64,000 nt of DNA from Brevibacillus agri (GCF_004117055.1 NZ_CP026363.1:540001-604000); one strand, 5' to 3'; positions 28,945-39,488 are shown, counted from the stretch's first letter. Made by a program: numbers and translations. Notes: generated by a model not told the origin, from the letters alone.

Positions 28945-30855
28945 TTGAAAAAGCAAGTGTTTGCATCAGTTACAGCTTTGGCTATTGCGTTTTCGGCCGT
29001 ATCGGTACCATTTATTCCGTACAGCACGCCGGCAGTCGCTTTTGCTGCGGAAAAGCCAAATTATCAGACCCGCGCTGAAATTCCAGACCAATATAAGTGG
29101 AAACTGAATCATATTTACCCGACTGTTCAGGATTGGGAAAAAGACGTAGTCAAGGTGGAGGCTTTGGCGAATGCTTTTACCAAGCACCAGGGCAAGCTGG
29201 GGACTTCTGCTGCGGCGATGCTCGCTGCTTTCGATGATTACGTGGACATGATGCGGCTCAACGACAAGGCGTATGTGTACGCCAACATGTCGCTGGACGT
29301 AAACTCGGCCAACTCTGAGCTGCAGAAGCTGGCAGACCGCGCCGAGAAAATGTACACGCTTGTTTCGGAAAAAACGGCATGGCTCCAGCCAGAAATCGTT
29401 GCCATTCCGGATGAGAAAATGAAGAGCTTGCTCGCTGACAAGTCTTTGGCGCCGTACAAGCTTTTCATTGAGGACATGCTGAGAACCAAGCCGCATTCGC
29501 TCTCCACAGAGATGGAGGAGCTGCTGGCAAAATCCTCTCCGCTGGGCAATGCGCCAACCAACATTTACAGCATGCTGTCCAAAGATGTGAAGTTCCCGAA
29601 AATCAAGGATGAGCAAGGCAAGGAAGTCCAACTGACGCGTGCCAACTTCATTTCGTATATGGAAAGCAAGGACCAGCGTGTGAGAAGGGATGCTTTCAAG
29701 GCATACTACAGCGCCTTGATTGACTTCCAGGATTCGTTCGCACAGACACTGGCAGCAAAAGTGAAGGCAGACAATTTCTACGCGCAGGCACGCAACTACA
29801 ACTCTGCGCTGGAAGCGAGCCTGACGCCGAACAACATCCCGACCAAGGTGTACGATGAGCTGATCGACACGGTCAACGACAACTTGCCGCTGCTGCACCG
29901 CTATATTGCCTTGAAGAAAAAAATGCTCGGAGTGAAGGAGCTGCACATGTACGACATCTATGTGCCGATCGTTCCATCCGACGACAAATACATTTCCTTC
30001 GAGGAAGGAAAAAAAATCGTCGCCGACGGATTGAAAGCCATGGGCGACGATTACGTGAAAGTGCTGGCGGAAGGACTGGATGGCGGCTGGGTAGATGTCT
30101 ATTCCACCGACGACAAACGCACCGGCGCTTACCAGTGGGGAGCCTACGATACGCATCCGTACGTGCTTTTGAACTATCAGGGCACGCTCGATGACGTGTA
30201 CACGATCGCCCACGAGATGGGCCATGCGATGCAGTCGTACTACACGAACAAGAATCAGCCGTACATTTCGTCCAACTATCCGACCTTTACGGCGGAAGTG
30301 GCTTCCACGATGAATGAGACGTTGCTGTTCAAGAGCATGTACGCGCAGGCGAAGACGAAGGAAGAGAAAATGTATCTCCTGAACCACTACCTGGAGAACT
30401 TCCGCTCGACCTTGTTCCGCCAAACGCAATTTGCCGAGTTTGAAAAAGCCATTCACGACAAGGAGCAGGCAGGAGAATCGCTCAACGCCGAGGCGATCAA
30501 AAAAATCTACCTCGACATCAACAAAAAGTACTACGGCAAAGACATGGTTTCCGACGAGGAAATCGCGATGGAGTGGGCGCGCGTTTCCCATTTCTTCAAC
30601 TATAAGTACTACGTGTACCAATACTCTACGAGCTTTGCGGCGTCCCAGGCGCTGGCGAAACAAATCCTGGATGAAGGACAGCCGGCAGTTGACCGCATCC
30701 GCAAAAACTTCCTTGAAGCGGGTAACTCTGCTCCGCCAATCGAGGTGCTGAAGGCAGCGGGCGTAGACATGTCTACATCGAAGCCGATCGAGCAGGCTAT
30801 GGAGATTTTTGAAGAGACTTTGAATGAGCTGGAAAAACTGGTGAACGAAAAGTAA
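28945..30855 (+). CDS. secreted M3B oligoendopeptidase F-like protease
   Basis: A 636-aa zinc peptidase of family M3B (PepF/oligoendopeptidase F). The active-site HEMGH is in TIAHEMGHAMQSYY at about residues 427-440, with a downstream glutamate in FTAEVASTMNE. It cleaves short peptides. Unlike ordinary cytosolic PepF it has an N-terminal signal peptide (KKQVFASVTALAIAFSAVS ... AVAFA) predicted to be cut near residue 34, so it probably acts outside the cell. TTG start 28945 follows AAGGGGCG. It has its own promoter, with DnaA boxes upstream, and a terminator. Confidence 0.93.
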   Translation: MKKQVFASVTALAIAFSAVSVPFIPYSTPAVAFAAEKPNYQTRAEIPDQYKWKLNHIYPTVQDWEKDVVKVEALANAFTKHQGKLGTSAAAMLAAFDDYVDMMRLNDKAYVYANMSLDVNSANSELQKLADRAEKMYTLVSEKTAWLQPEIVAIPDEKMKSLLADKSLAPYKLFIEDMLRTKPHSLSTEMEELLAKSSPLGNAPTNIYSMLSKDVKFPKIKDEQGKEVQLTRANFISYMESKDQRVRRDAFKAYYSALIDFQDSFAQTLAAKVKADNFYAQARNYNSALEASLTPNNIPTKVYDELIDTVNDNLPLLHRYIALKKKMLGVKELHMYDIYVPIVPSDDKYISFEEGKKIVADGLKAMGDDYVKVLAEGLDGGWVDVYSTDDKRTGAYQWGAYDTHPYVLLNYQGTLDDVYTIAHEMGHAMQSYYTNKNQPYISSNYPTFTAEVASTMNETLLFKSMYAQAKTKEEKMYLLNHYLENFRSTLFRQTQFAEFEKAIHDKEQAGESLNAEAIKKIYLDINKKYYGKDMVSDEEIAMEWARVSHFFNYKYYVYQYSTSFAASQALAKQILDEGQPAVDRIRKNFLEAGNSAPPIEVLKAAGVDMSTSKPIEQAMEIFEETLNELEKLVNEK

Positions 30856-30881
30856 AGCGTTTAGCGCTGCATAAACAAAGC

Positions 30882-30919
30882 AAAGGCTCCCTGTCTGTAA
30901 GCGGCAGGGAGCCTTTTTT
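30882..30919 (+). terminator. terminator after the oligopeptidase gene
   Basis: A perfect 12-bp stem AAAGGCTCCCTG (30882-30893) / CAGGGAGCCTTT (30905-30916), 11-nt loop and T-run. Confidence 0.95.
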
Positions 30920-31014
30920 GGGCAATCAAAGGACTTTTCAGCTGCGAACTGTGACACAATAGCTTATGCCACGAAGAAACAAGAACAAGAACGTTTTTCT
31001 TGTTAGGACCGTAT

Positions 31015-31386
31015 TTACGGGGACGTGGCTGTACGTCTAGCCGTACAAAATAAAACAATCCAAATAAACGTACTGCAAAGAAATCCGGTAATAGCCATGA
31101 TCGTATCGTATTTGTGATAGTTGTACATGAATGATTGAGTCATGGAAAAGCCCCAAAGAAAGGTAGGAAATATAAGGAAATAATATAGTGGGTTGCCGGG
31201 AGTCAGTTTCACGTAAAGGACAGCAATGGCTGTAGAAACGAGAATGGCAATAATTTCGCTTTTCATCTCCTCATAACTGATGTTTATGGGAATATCACTG
31301 GCAAGCAGCATCTTGTTACACCAAAGGAGAAAGAACCATATGGCGATGATGCTATTCGCGCATACTAGCAAAAGTTTTTTTATCAT
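31015..31386 (-). CDS. unrecognised small membrane protein
   Basis: A 123-aa protein with four predicted membrane helices: LLLVCANSIIAIWFFLLW, IIAILVSTAIAVLYV, YYFLIFPTFLWGF and IMAITGFLCSTFIWIVLF. I do not recognise the family. ATG 31386 follows GGGAGG; the frame extends to 31410. The gene is AT-richer than its neighbours and points toward the pepF terminator. It is possibly strain-specific. Confidence 0.6.
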   Translation of the reverse strand: MIKKLLLVCANSIIAIWFFLLWCNKMLLASDIPINISYEEMKSEIIAILVSTAIAVLYVKLTPGNPLYYFLIFPTFLWGFSMTQSFMYNYHKYDTIMAITGFLCSTFIWIVLFCTARRTATSP

Positions 31387-31476
31387 TTTCCCTCCCACAT
31401 AAAGTGACACATCATTTTGAGCTATTTAATAGGACGGAAAAAAAGGAAAAGGTTTCGTGCTTCATTCAAACGGTAA

Positions 31477-32100
31477 CTAATAAGCAATCCCTACCCGTAC
31501 ACGCAAATAATCAGAACTGCCGAGCTGCCTGTACGTAAACTCCGCCGTATCGGGAACGGAAATTTGCATGCCATCTGCAGGCAAGTAATCGGCCTCGACC
31601 CGGTAATTGCCTGTGTAGCTGCCGTCAGGCAAATAGGTCGGGCACACAATCGTCCAGTCCAGTCCGGATTGTTGCAGGAGCAAGTACGCCTTGTGGTGCT
31701 CCTCGGCGGCCCTGGTCAGCTTTTGCCGCGATTCGCTGGACTGGTAGCGGAGCAAATCGGGGGAGACTCTGCTTTGCAAAATTCCCGCTGTGCCTACTGT
31801 GACAATTCGGGAGACGCCTTCCTGCTTCATGGCATGCAGGATGAGCGGCATGCCCTCCGACAGTGTGGTCGTGCCATCTGTGCCAAGGGCGCTGATAACG
31901 GCATCGACGCCCTGCATCGCCAGTTTGACGTCCTGTTCATTCAAGACGTTTCCCGTAAGCACGCGCACGTTTTCGGGCAAAGGCTGGGGGAGCTTGTCCG
32001 CAGAGCGCACCAAAATCGTAGCTTCATGGCCATCTGCCAGCGCGTGCCGTAAAATATGGCTGCCGACGCGGCCGGTGGCGCCGAAAAGCAAAAGCTTCAT
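31477..32100 (-). CDS. NAD(P)-binding SDR-like protein (NmrA/YwnB type)
   Basis: A 207-aa atypical short-chain dehydrogenase-like protein. It has the Rossmann motif LLLFGATGRVGSHILRHAL at residues 3-21, DAVISALGTDG, and VTVGTAGILQ. It resembles NAD(P)H-binding NmrA/flavin-reductase-like proteins; the substrate is unknown. ATG 32100 follows GAGGTGAATAC. It is divergent from ychF. Confidence 0.88.
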   Translation of the reverse strand: MKLLLFGATGRVGSHILRHALADGHEATILVRSADKLPQPLPENVRVLTGNVLNEQDVKLAMQGVDAVISALGTDGTTTLSEGMPLILHAMKQEGVSRIVTVGTAGILQSRVSPDLLRYQSSESRQKLTRAAEEHHKAYLLLQQSGLDWTIVCPTYLPDGSYTGNYRVEADYLPADGMQISVPDTAEFTYRQLGSSDYLRVRVGIAY

Positions 32101-32277
32101 TATGTATTCACCTCATGAACATGAATGAGTGATCGGGTCAACAGTTTTTTTGCTAGTGTAAGTCTAGCATTTCTTTTTTTGTCCCACCACCATCAGCTAT
32201 CGTGGAAGTGGAAAGGGGGACATTCCGACAGCACGGTGAGCTTCCTGTCAGGGCCCAAAGTTGCCACAAGGAGACAA

Positions 32278-32306
32278 TTGTATTCTTAAATCCAAATCTA
32301 TATACT
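32278..32306 (+). promoter_or_regulatory. sigma-A promoter of ychF
   Basis: TTGTAT (32278-32283), 17-bp spacer, TATACT (32301-32306), 40 bp before ychF. Confidence 0.72.
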
Positions 32307-32345
32307 TAAAAGGATGTTAGGACGATGACAAGGGAGTGTATATAG

Positions 32346-33446
32346 ATGGGTGCATCTTGCGGTATTGTTGGGCTTCCCAACGTGGGGAAATCAACACTGT
32401 TCAATGCCATTACACAAGCGGGTGCGGAGTCGGCGAACTACCCGTTCTGTACGATTGACCCGAACGTGGGGATCGTAGAAGTTCCGGATCCGCGTCTCAC
32501 AAAGCTGACAGAGATCGTAGTGCCGAACAAAGTCGTTCCGACGGCATTTGAGTTCGTGGACATTGCCGGCCTGGTAAAAGGCGCGAGCAAAGGCGAGGGG
32601 CTTGGCAACCAGTTCCTCGGACATATCCGGGAAGTAGACGCGATCGCGCATGTCGTTCGCTGCTTCGAGGATGAAAACATCACGCACGTGGCAGGCCGTG
32701 TCGATCCACTGAGCGATATCGAAACGATCAATCTGGAGCTGATTTTTGCCGATCTGGATTCAGTCGAGCGCCGTATCGACCGTATCGCGCGCAAGGTGAA
32801 ATCCGGCGACAAGGAGTCCAAGCAGGAGTTGGACGTGCTGGAAAAACTGAAGGCTGCATTCGAAGAAGGCCAGTCCGCGCGCAGCGTGGAGTTGGACGAC
32901 GAAGAGCGCAAATGGATTCGCGACCTGCACCTTTTGACGATCAAGCCGATGCTGTACGTGTGCAACGTGGCAGAGGACGGAATCAATGACGCAGACAACA
33001 ATCCTCACGTGCAGGCTGTTCGCGAGCATGCGGCGAAGGAAGGAGCAGAGGTCGTTGTCATCAGCGCCAAGGTCGAGGCAGAAATTGCTGAACTGGAAGG
33101 CGAAGACAAAGAAATGTTCCTGCAAGAGCTTGGTTTGGCCGAGTCCGGTCTGGACCGCCTGATTCGCGCTGCTTACAAGCTGCTCGGTCTGGTTACCTAC
33201 TTTACGGCAGGGGTACAGGAAGTGCGCGCGTGGACCATTCGCAAGGGCACAAAGGCTCCAGGTGCGGCAGGCGTGATTCATACCGATTTCGAGCGCGGCT
33301 TTATTCGCGCAGAGGTTATTGCTTACGACGACCTGGTAGATGCTGGATCGGTTGCGGCAGCCAGAGAGCGCGGGAAGTACCGTCTTGAAGGGAAAGAGTA
33401 CGTTGTGGCTGACGGAGATGTCATGCATTTCCGCTTCAATGTTTAG
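32346..33446 (+). CDS. ychF: redox-regulated ribosome-binding ATPase YchF
   Basis: An Obg-family P-loop ATPase of 366 aa that binds ribosomes and affects stress responses. It has G1 [15 protein letters not shown] (9-23), [13 protein letters not shown], the G3-like [10 protein letters not shown], the YchF-specific NVAE in place of NKxD (explaining ATP preference), and a C-terminal TGS-like domain ([30 protein letters not shown]). It lies upstream of rpsF, as in many Firmicutes, but with its own promoter. Confidence 0.97.
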   Translation: MGASCGIVGLPNVGKSTLFNAITQAGAESANYPFCTIDPNVGIVEVPDPRLTKLTEIVVPNKVVPTAFEFVDIAGLVKGASKGEGLGNQFLGHIREVDAIAHVVRCFEDENITHVAGRVDPLSDIETINLELIFADLDSVERRIDRIARKVKSGDKESKQELDVLEKLKAAFEEGQSARSVELDDEERKWIRDLHLLTIKPMLYVCNVAEDGINDADNNPHVQAVREHAAKEGAEVVVISAKVEAEIAELEGEDKEMFLQELGLAESGLDRLIRAAYKLLGLVTYFTAGVQEVRAWTIRKGTKAPGAAGVIHTDFERGFIRAEVIAYDDLVDAGSVAAARERGKYRLEGKEYVVADGDVMHFRFNV

Positions 33447-33456
33447 TACGAAATAG

Positions 33457-33485
33457 TTGCTTCACTATAGGCGTTTTGCTATAAT
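33457..33485 (+). promoter_or_regulatory. sigma-A promoter of rpsF-ssb-rpsR
   Basis: TTGCTT (33457-33462), 17-bp spacer, TATAAT (33480-33485). The transcript would have a leader of about 95 nt before rpsF. Confidence 0.8.
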
Positions 33486-33494
33486 ACGATAATG

Positions 33495-33588
33495 CGAGTA
33501 TTTATGGAGTGCATGTTTTGTGCGTTTCGTTTTAGCACTCGCTCCTTGCCCGTACAGGGCCGCAAAGTCCATAAGGAGGTGAAAAGGT
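33495..33588 (+). promoter_or_regulatory. rpsF leader, possible S6:S18 autoregulatory element
   Basis: The leader contains the hairpin GCCC-GTACA-GGGC (33548-33560) directly followed by a CCG (33560-33562 region), before GGAGGTG. Many bacteria have an S6:S18-binding structure with an essential CCG at this place. I have not verified the full consensus. Confidence 0.4.
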
Positions 33589-33876
33589 ATGCGTCAATAC
33601 GAAGTTATGTATGTATTGCGTCCAGACCTTGAAGAAGAGAAAGTAAAATCCAATGTAGCTCGTTACAGTGAAATTGTGACCAACTACGGTGGCGAAATCT
33701 CTAAGCTTCAAGAAATGGGTAAACGTCGTCTTGCGTACGAGATCAATAAGTTCCGTGAAGGTTACTACGTTCTGATGAACTTCAAAGCGAACGCTGATGC
33801 TGTTGCGGAAGCTGAGCGTCTGATGAAAATCAACGACGACGTAATCCGCTTCATGTTCGTTCGTGATGAGAAGTAA
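33589..33876 (+). CDS. rpsF: 30S ribosomal protein S6
   Basis: A 95-aa S6: [43 protein letters not shown], ending FMFVRDEK. It binds the central domain of 16S rRNA as a dimer with S18. AAGGAGGTG precedes the ATG. It is the first gene of rpsF-ssb-rpsR. Confidence 0.98.
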   Translation: MRQYEVMYVLRPDLEEEKVKSNVARYSEIVTNYGGEISKLQEMGKRRLAYEINKFREGYYVLMNFKANADAVAEAERLMKINDDVIRFMFVRDEK

Positions 33877-33905
33877 TCATTGTCGCGGTCAGAGGGGGAA
33901 CCAAG

Positions 33906-34385
33906 ATGAATAAAGTTATTCTCATCGGCAACCTGACGAAAGATCCTGAACTTCGCTACACGCCGAATGGCGTTGCCGTTGCTACTTTTACCGTGGCTGT
34001 CAATCGTCCTCGCACCAATCAGGCAGGCGAGAGAGAAGCCGATTTCATTAATATTGTCGCTTGGCAAAAACTTGCCGATCTTTGTGCAAGCTACTTGCGC
34101 AAAGGAAGACAAGCTGCCATCGAAGGACGCATTCAAACGCGCTCCTACGATAATAAAGAAGGAAAACGCGTATATGTAACAGAGGTCGTTGCGGAGAACG
34201 TTCAATTTTTGGGCGGTCGAGGCAATGAAGGCGGCGGAGACAACGCAGGATACGATCCAGGACCAGGATTTGGTGGCGGAAACAAGCCATCCGGTCAGAG
34301 AAACAATGACTTTGATCCGTTTGGTGATCCCTTCGCGAGTGCAGGCAAGCCGATCAACATTTCTGATGACGACTTGCCGTTCTAA
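33906..34385 (+). CDS. ssb: single-stranded DNA-binding protein
   Basis: A 159-aa SSB with an OB fold ([49 protein letters not shown]), a Gly-rich linker (residues about 108-140) and the acidic partner-binding tip ISDDDLPF. It coats ssDNA during replication and recombination. It lies between rpsF and rpsR, the usual Firmicute order. Confidence 0.98.
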   Translation: MNKVILIGNLTKDPELRYTPNGVAVATFTVAVNRPRTNQAGEREADFINIVAWQKLADLCASYLRKGRQAAIEGRIQTRSYDNKEGKRVYVTEVVAENVQFLGGRGNEGGGDNAGYDPGPGFGGGNKPSGQRNNDFDPFGDPFASAGKPINISDDDLPF

Positions 34386-34426
34386 GAATCGTAAAACTTT
34401 CACATTCCTAAGAAGGAGGGACTATC

Positions 34427-34657
34427 ATGGCACGCAAAGGACGTCCTAATAAGCGTCGTAAAGTATGCTTCTTTAAAGTGAACAAAATCAAGCACATCGA
34501 CTATAAAGATGTAGACTTGCTCAAAAAATTCATCAGCGAACGCGGCAAAATCTTGCCACGTCGTGTAACTGGTACTTCTGCGAAGTATCAACGTGCTTTG
34601 ACAATTGCGATCAAACGCGCTCGTCAAGTAGCACTGCTGCCTTACACGGCTGAATAA
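34427..34657 (+). CDS. rpsR: 30S ribosomal protein S18
   Basis: A 76-aa basic protein, [20 protein letters not shown] then [27 protein letters not shown], the standard S18. AAGGAGGG precedes the ATG. It contains one Cys in the N-terminal zinc-ribbon remnant. It is the last gene before a terminator. Confidence 0.98.
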   Translation: MARKGRPNKRRKVCFFKVNKIKHIDYKDVDLLKKFISERGKILPRRVTGTSAKYQRALTIAIKRARQVALLPYTAE

Positions 34658-34672
34658 TTTACACAAGCGATA

Positions 34673-34706
34673 AAAAGGGGGACACAATTGCGTGGCCCTC
34701 TTTTTT
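34673..34706 (+). terminator. terminator after rpsR
   Basis: An imperfect stem AAAGGGGGACAC / GTGGCCCTCTTT (about 34674-34703) with a T-run. The stem has unequal G runs, but position and tail fit. Confidence 0.7.
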
Positions 34707-34741
34707 CCATATTTTTCGCTACTCGCAAATGAGGTGCTGAC

Positions 34742-35650
34742 ATGCCTTCCAAAACGAAGCAATTGGCTGAAAATGCCCTGATGCTGGGTATTGCACTGGT
34801 ACTGTTGTTCCTTAGTACATATACCGTACTGGGAGCACTGGTCAGTTTCCTTTTACCGCTGCCGTTTATTTTCCTGGCCGTAAGCCGCAACGTGTCGATT
34901 ATGGTGTGGATCTCTGTCGTGTACACGTTCCTTGGCTGGATCATCGCAGGACCGATCGCTGCTGCGATCGCCTTGAGCGGAGCGGTTTGGGGCTCTGCCA
35001 TGGGAATTGTTTATGCGAAAAGAGGGAAGGCACTTCCGGCGATTGTAGCCGGAGCTGGTGTTGTGTTTCTCAGCACCGTTTTCGGGCTTGCCTTCATGGC
35101 ATTTGGAATGAACCTGAATTTCCAGACCATGCTGGAACAGACCGCTCAAATGCGCCCTTCCTTCGTGACAAAAGAGCAATTTGACCAGACGGTTGCTCTT
35201 ATCAAAATGGTGCTGCCTACGAGCATCGTGATGTTCAGCTTTATCTCCAGCGCGATCACACATGGATTGGCCAGCCTGATTGGAAAACGGATCAAAAAGC
35301 CGATTCCGGCGTTGAAGCCAATCCGGGAGTGGAGTTTCCCGCGATCTTTGCTGTACTATTATTTCCTCGCCATGATTAGCATTCTGGTGTTTGGCGGCAG
35401 CATGCAGGGAACGTTCTGGGAGACCGCCATCATGAACGTAAAAGTCATGCTGGACGGGATTTTTACACTCCAAGGTTTGAGCTTCTGCCTGTTTGCAGCG
35501 TACCTGTACGGGTGGAAGAGATTGACTCCAGTGCTTGTTGTCTGTCTATTTATTTTTCCGTTCTTAAGCACTATACTTAGTCTGGTAGGGATATTTGACT
35601 TAGGGCTTCGTTTGCGTGAAAAACTGGAAACAAGAGTGAAGAGGGGCTGA
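34742..35650 (+). CDS. yybS: YybS family DUF2232 membrane protein
   Basis: A 302-aa polytopic membrane protein of the YybS/DUF2232 family with about eight helices: ALMLGIALVLLFLSTYTVLGALVSFLLPLPFIFLAV at the N-terminus and SILVFGGSM / GLSFCLFAAYLYGW near the C-terminus. Function is unknown; the conserved place before gdpP suggests a linked membrane role. Start ATG 34742 follows GAGGTGCTG. It lies 4 bp before gdpP. Confidence 0.9.
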   Translation: MPSKTKQLAENALMLGIALVLLFLSTYTVLGALVSFLLPLPFIFLAVSRNVSIMVWISVVYTFLGWIIAGPIAAAIALSGAVWGSAMGIVYAKRGKALPAIVAGAGVVFLSTVFGLAFMAFGMNLNFQTMLEQTAQMRPSFVTKEQFDQTVALIKMVLPTSIVMFSFISSAITHGLASLIGKRIKKPIPALKPIREWSFPRSLLYYYFLAMISILVFGGSMQGTFWETAIMNVKVMLDGIFTLQGLSFCLFAAYLYGWKRLTPVLVVCLFIFPFLSTILSLVGIFDLGLRLREKLETRVKRG

Positions 35651-35654
35651 GGAG

Positions 35655-37592
35655 ATGCCCAAATTCCTGTTAAAGCGTTGGTACGGGATGCACATGGTCC
35701 TGGCACTCAGCTTTAGCTTGCTGTTGTTGGGGATTTTGACCCTGCACCATTGGATGTACGGGGCGATCGGCATTGTTTGCTTGATTGGCCTGGTTCTATA
35801 CGCCCTTCAAGCAGAAAAAGGATTTCAGCGGGACTTGCGCCTGTATTTGGCGACAGTCACTCACCGCGTGAAAAAAGCCGGAGAAGGCGTTATTCAGGAG
35901 CTGCCGATCGGAATTCTCTTATACAACGAGGAAAAGGCAATCGAGTGGGTCAACCCGTTCATGACACATATGTCCGGGGATGAGTCGATGATCGGGAAGA
36001 GCCTTCAAGAGGTATTCCCCCAACTCGTGTGGAAGCCGGAACAAAAACGGCTCGAATTTACTTACAATGAGCGGGTTTACGAAGTCATGGTTCGGTCCGA
36101 TGAGCGTCTTTTGTATTTCAAGGACATTACGGACTTCAAAGAATTGACGACGCGTTACCATCGCGAAAAGGCTGCTCTCGCCATTATTCACCTCGACAAC
36201 CTGGACGAGGTTGGACAAGTCATGGACGATCAGAGCCGTACGCTTTTGTCGACAAGCGTGGCTGGTGTGATTACAGAGTGGGCCAACAAACATGGCATAT
36301 ACCTTCGCCGAATCACGGCTGACAAATTTTTGGCGCTGATGGAACGGGAAGCCCTTGATAAATTGGAAGAAACGCGTTTTGACATTCTCGATGTGGTTCG
36401 GGAAATGACGGCTGACAACAAAATTCCGATTACGCTCAGTATCGGGGTTGGGGCAGCGGCGACGACGTACATCGAGCTGGGGCAAATGGCCCAATCGAGC
36501 TTGGACATTGCGCTGGGCCGCGGTGGCGACCAGTGCGCGATCAAGATCGGTAACAAGCTCACCTTCTACGGTGGCAAATCAAATGCGGTAGAAAAACGGA
36601 CGCGCGTTCGGGCACGGGTGATCGCCCATGCGCTGCGTGATTTGATCCACGAGGCTGAGCATGTGATCGTAATGGGCCACAAACAGCCAGATATGGACTC
36701 CATCGGTGCTTCGCTTGGTGTATTGAAGGCCGTGCAGTTGCACAACAAGGCAGCCTATATCGTCATGGATGAAGGCAACAACTCTGTCGAACGCTTGATG
36801 CGGGAGATTTACGCCAATGAGGAATTGGCTGAAACATTTATTACGCCGGAGCAGGCGATCAGACTGGTGACGGGCCGCACGTTGCTCGTGGTTGTCGATA
36901 CGCACCGTCCTTCGCTGGTCATTGAGCCGAAGTTGCTCGGTGAGACAAGCCGGATCGTCGTCATTGACCACCATCGACGCTCCGAAGAGTTTATCGAGCC
37001 GGTTCTGTTGTACCTCGAACCGTATGCGTCTTCGACATCTGAGCTGGTCACAGAGCTTTTGCAATATCAGAGCGAGCGCTTGAATATCGACAATCTGATT
37101 GCCACCGCACTGTTGGCAGGGATTGTGGTAGACACGAAAAGCTTTGCGTTCCGTACAGGCTCGCGCACGTTTGAAGCGGCGTCCTTCCTGCGGCGCAACG
37201 GGGCCGATACGGCTGCTGTTCAACGTTTGCTGAAGGAAGATTTGACGCAGTATGTGAAGCGGGCACGCATCATTATGAACACGGAAACGTACAGAGATAA
37301 TATGGCGATTGCCATTGGGGATCCTACCGAGAACTACACGCAAGTCCAGGTGGCCCAGGCGGCCGAGCAGTTGCTTACGCTCTCGGGCATCCAGGCATCT
37401 TTTGTCATTGCCGAGCGGGGAGACGATACGATCCTGATTAGCGGACGCTCTTTGGGCGACATCAACGTGCAAGCGATCATGGAGCTCTTGGGCGGTGGCG
37501 GACACCTGACAGGAGCCGCCACGCAAATTCAGGGCATTTCCGTGAAGGAAGCGACTCGACGTTTGAAAGAAGCGATTGATTCGGTCGTGTAG
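35655..37592 (+). CDS. gdpP: cyclic-di-AMP phosphodiesterase GdpP
   Basis: GdpP (YybT) degrades c-di-AMP, a messenger for potassium and cell-wall homeostasis. The 645-aa protein has two N-terminal membrane helices (about 13-52), a heme-type PAS domain, a degenerate GGDEF domain ([13 protein letters not shown]) and a DHH/DHHA1 catalytic part with [28 protein letters not shown] and the C-terminal [10 protein letters not shown]. Operon yybS-gdpP-rplI-dnaB is conserved in Bacilli. Confidence 0.97.
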   Translation: MPKFLLKRWYGMHMVLALSFSLLLLGILTLHHWMYGAIGIVCLIGLVLYALQAEKGFQRDLRLYLATVTHRVKKAGEGVIQELPIGILLYNEEKAIEWVNPFMTHMSGDESMIGKSLQEVFPQLVWKPEQKRLEFTYNERVYEVMVRSDERLLYFKDITDFKELTTRYHREKAALAIIHLDNLDEVGQVMDDQSRTLLSTSVAGVITEWANKHGIYLRRITADKFLALMEREALDKLEETRFDILDVVREMTADNKIPITLSIGVGAAATTYIELGQMAQSSLDIALGRGGDQCAIKIGNKLTFYGGKSNAVEKRTRVRARVIAHALRDLIHEAEHVIVMGHKQPDMDSIGASLGVLKAVQLHNKAAYIVMDEGNNSVERLMREIYANEELAETFITPEQAIRLVTGRTLLVVVDTHRPSLVIEPKLLGETSRIVVIDHHRRSEEFIEPVLLYLEPYASSTSELVTELLQYQSERLNIDNLIATALLAGIVVDTKSFAFRTGSRTFEAASFLRRNGADTAAVQRLLKEDLTQYVKRARIIMNTETYRDNMAIAIGDPTENYTQVQVAQAAEQLLTLSGIQASFVIAERGDDTILISGRSLGDINVQAIMELLGGGGHLTGAATQIQGISVKEATRRLKEAIDSVV

Positions 37593-37618
37593 GCCAATTT
37601 GAAAAGGGGGAAACGATG

Positions 37619-38062
37619 ATGAAAGTCATTTTTCTTCAAGATGTAAAAGGCCAAGGCAAAAAAGGCGAAATCAAAGACCTGTCTGAAGGCTACGTACGCA
37701 ACTTCCTGCTGCCGCGCAAGCTGGCGAAGGAAGCTACAGATAGCAACATAAAAACGCTGGATGCGCAAAAGCGCAGCGAAGAGAAGCGCAAGGAGCAGGA
37801 AAAGCTGGAAGCACAAGCGCTGGGCGCGAAGCTGAGCGAGCTGACAGTAAAAGTAACAGGAAAAGCCGGCGAGGGCGGACGACTGTTTGGCGCAATTTCG
37901 AGCAAACAAGTGGCACAAGCGCTGGAAGAGCAGTTCAAAATCAAGCTGGACAAACGCAAGCTGGAGATGGACGCCATCCGCGCGCTTGGCGTAACGCAAA
38001 TCAAAGTCAAGCTGCACAACGAAGTAACTGCGACACTCAAAGTTCACGTGGTAGAAGAATAA
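37619..38062 (+). CDS. rplI: 50S ribosomal protein L9
   Basis: A 147-aa two-domain L9: [35 protein letters not shown], then a long connecting helix and C-terminal domain with [13 protein letters not shown]. It stabilises the L1 stalk base and translational fidelity. Two adjacent ATG codons (37616, 37619) are possible starts; I use the second, as in relatives. Confidence 0.97.
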   Translation: MKVIFLQDVKGQGKKGEIKDLSEGYVRNFLLPRKLAKEATDSNIKTLDAQKRSEEKRKEQEKLEAQALGAKLSELTVKVTGKAGEGGRLFGAISSKQVAQALEEQFKIKLDKRKLEMDAIRALGVTQIKVKLHNEVTATLKVHVVEE

Positions 38063-38086
38063 TGACGCAATCCTGGAGGGTGTGAC

Positions 38087-39436
38087 GTGAGCGACCTGTT
38101 TTTGGATCGTGTGCCGCCGCAGAACAAGGAAGCGGAACAATCAGTGCTGGGTGCCGTGTTCTTGTCTAAGGAAGCTTTAATCACGGCCATTGAGATTCTC
38201 CGTCCGGAGGATTTTTACAAGACAGCGCATCAGCGCATCTTTCAAACCATGGTGGACCTGTACGAAAAGGGCGAGCCAGTCGATCTGGTTACCGTAACCG
38301 CTGAGCTGCAGGACCACAAGCTGTTAGACGAAGTCGGCGGCGTCACGTATTTGACCGAAATCGCCAGCTCGGTTCCGACCGCGGCCAATATCGAATACTA
38401 CGCCAAAATTGTAGAAGAAAAAGCGCTGCTACGGCGCTTGATTCATACGGCAACAAAAATTGCGAACGACGGTTACTCCCGCGAGGACGACGTAACGGAG
38501 ATCATTGCGGATGCCGAGAAGTACATCATGGAGATCGGGCAAAACCGCAACAGCGGCGGTTTTACGCCAATCCGAGACGCGCTTCTGGAAACGTATGAAC
38601 GGATCGAGTTTTTGAGTCAACGGCGTGGAGACATTACCGGGATTCCTTCCGGATATACCGATTTGGATAAAATGACCGCCGGATTTCAGCGCAGTGACCT
38701 CATCATTCTGGCAGCCCGTCCCTCTGTCGGGAAGACGGCTTTTGCCTTGAATGTCGCGCAAAACGTCGCTGCACGAGCTGGAGAGACTGTCGCCATCTTC
38801 TCTCTGGAGATGGGCGCTTCCCAGTTGGTACAGCGTATGATCTGTGCCGAGGGCAATCTGGACGCCTCGCGGATGCGTTCCGGTACGCTGGAGGAAGACG
38901 ACTGGCAGAAGCTGACGATGGCGATTGGTACGTTGGCGAAGGCACCGATTTTTATTGATGATACGCCAGGCGTAACCGTGCAGGACATTCGCGCAAAATG
39001 CCGCAGATTGCAGGCTGAACGCGGCCTGGGCATGATTCTCATCGACTACCTGCAATTGATTCACGGCCGCGGCAAGGGAGACAACCGCCAGCAGGAAGTA
39101 TCGGAAATCTCCCGTACGCTCAAAGGAATCGCCCGTGAGCTGAATGTTCCCGTAATCGCTTTGTCCCAGTTGAGCCGTGGCGTAGAGCAGCGGCAGGACA
39201 AGCGCCCGATGATGTCCGACATCCGCGAGTCCGGTTCGATCGAGCAGGACGCCGATATCGTTGCGTTCCTGTACCGTGATGACTACTACGACAAGGAAAC
39301 GGAAAACAAAAACGTCATCGAGGTCATCATCGCCAAACAGCGAAACGGCCCGACCGGGACGGTAGAGCTGGCATTCCTCAAAGAATTTAACAAATTCGTA
39401 AGCTTGGATCAGCGCTTTCGAAATCAGGCTGGATAA
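38087..39436 (+). CDS. dnaB: replicative DNA helicase DnaB (DnaC in B. subtilis)
   Basis: The hexameric helicase of the replisome, 449 aa. The N-terminal domain (PPQNKEAEQSVLGAVFL) is followed by a RecA-like ATPase: Walker A ARPSVGKTAFALN (about 210), Walker B MILIDYLQLI, and GSIEQDADIVAFLYRDDYY. GTG 38087 start follows TGGAGGG. No intein is visible. It ends the rplI operon. Confidence 0.98.
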   Translation: MSDLFLDRVPPQNKEAEQSVLGAVFLSKEALITAIEILRPEDFYKTAHQRIFQTMVDLYEKGEPVDLVTVTAELQDHKLLDEVGGVTYLTEIASSVPTAANIEYYAKIVEEKALLRRLIHTATKIANDGYSREDDVTEIIADAEKYIMEIGQNRNSGGFTPIRDALLETYERIEFLSQRRGDITGIPSGYTDLDKMTAGFQRSDLIILAARPSVGKTAFALNVAQNVAARAGETVAIFSLEMGASQLVQRMICAEGNLDASRMRSGTLEEDDWQKLTMAIGTLAKAPIFIDDTPGVTVQDIRAKCRRLQAERGLGMILIDYLQLIHGRGKGDNRQQEVSEISRTLKGIARELNVPVIALSQLSRGVEQRQDKRPMMSDIRESGSIEQDADIVAFLYRDDYYDKETENKNVIEVIIAKQRNGPTGTVELAFLKEFNKFVSLDQRFRNQAG

Positions 39437-39450
39437 TAGAGCAAATGGAG

Positions 39451-39480
39451 AAAAAGCCGGAGCAATTCCGGCTTTTTTTT
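39451..39480 (+). terminator. terminator after dnaB
   Basis: AAAAAGCCGG (39451-39460) / CCGGCTTTTT (from 39468) with a 7-nt loop and a run of eight T. Confidence 0.95.
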
Positions 39481-39488
39481 CTTGCTTG

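Noticed and set aside
28966-30957. Long minus-strand frame opposite the oligopeptidase
   Set aside because: Shadow frame; the plus-strand protein has the full M3 motif set and a signal peptide.
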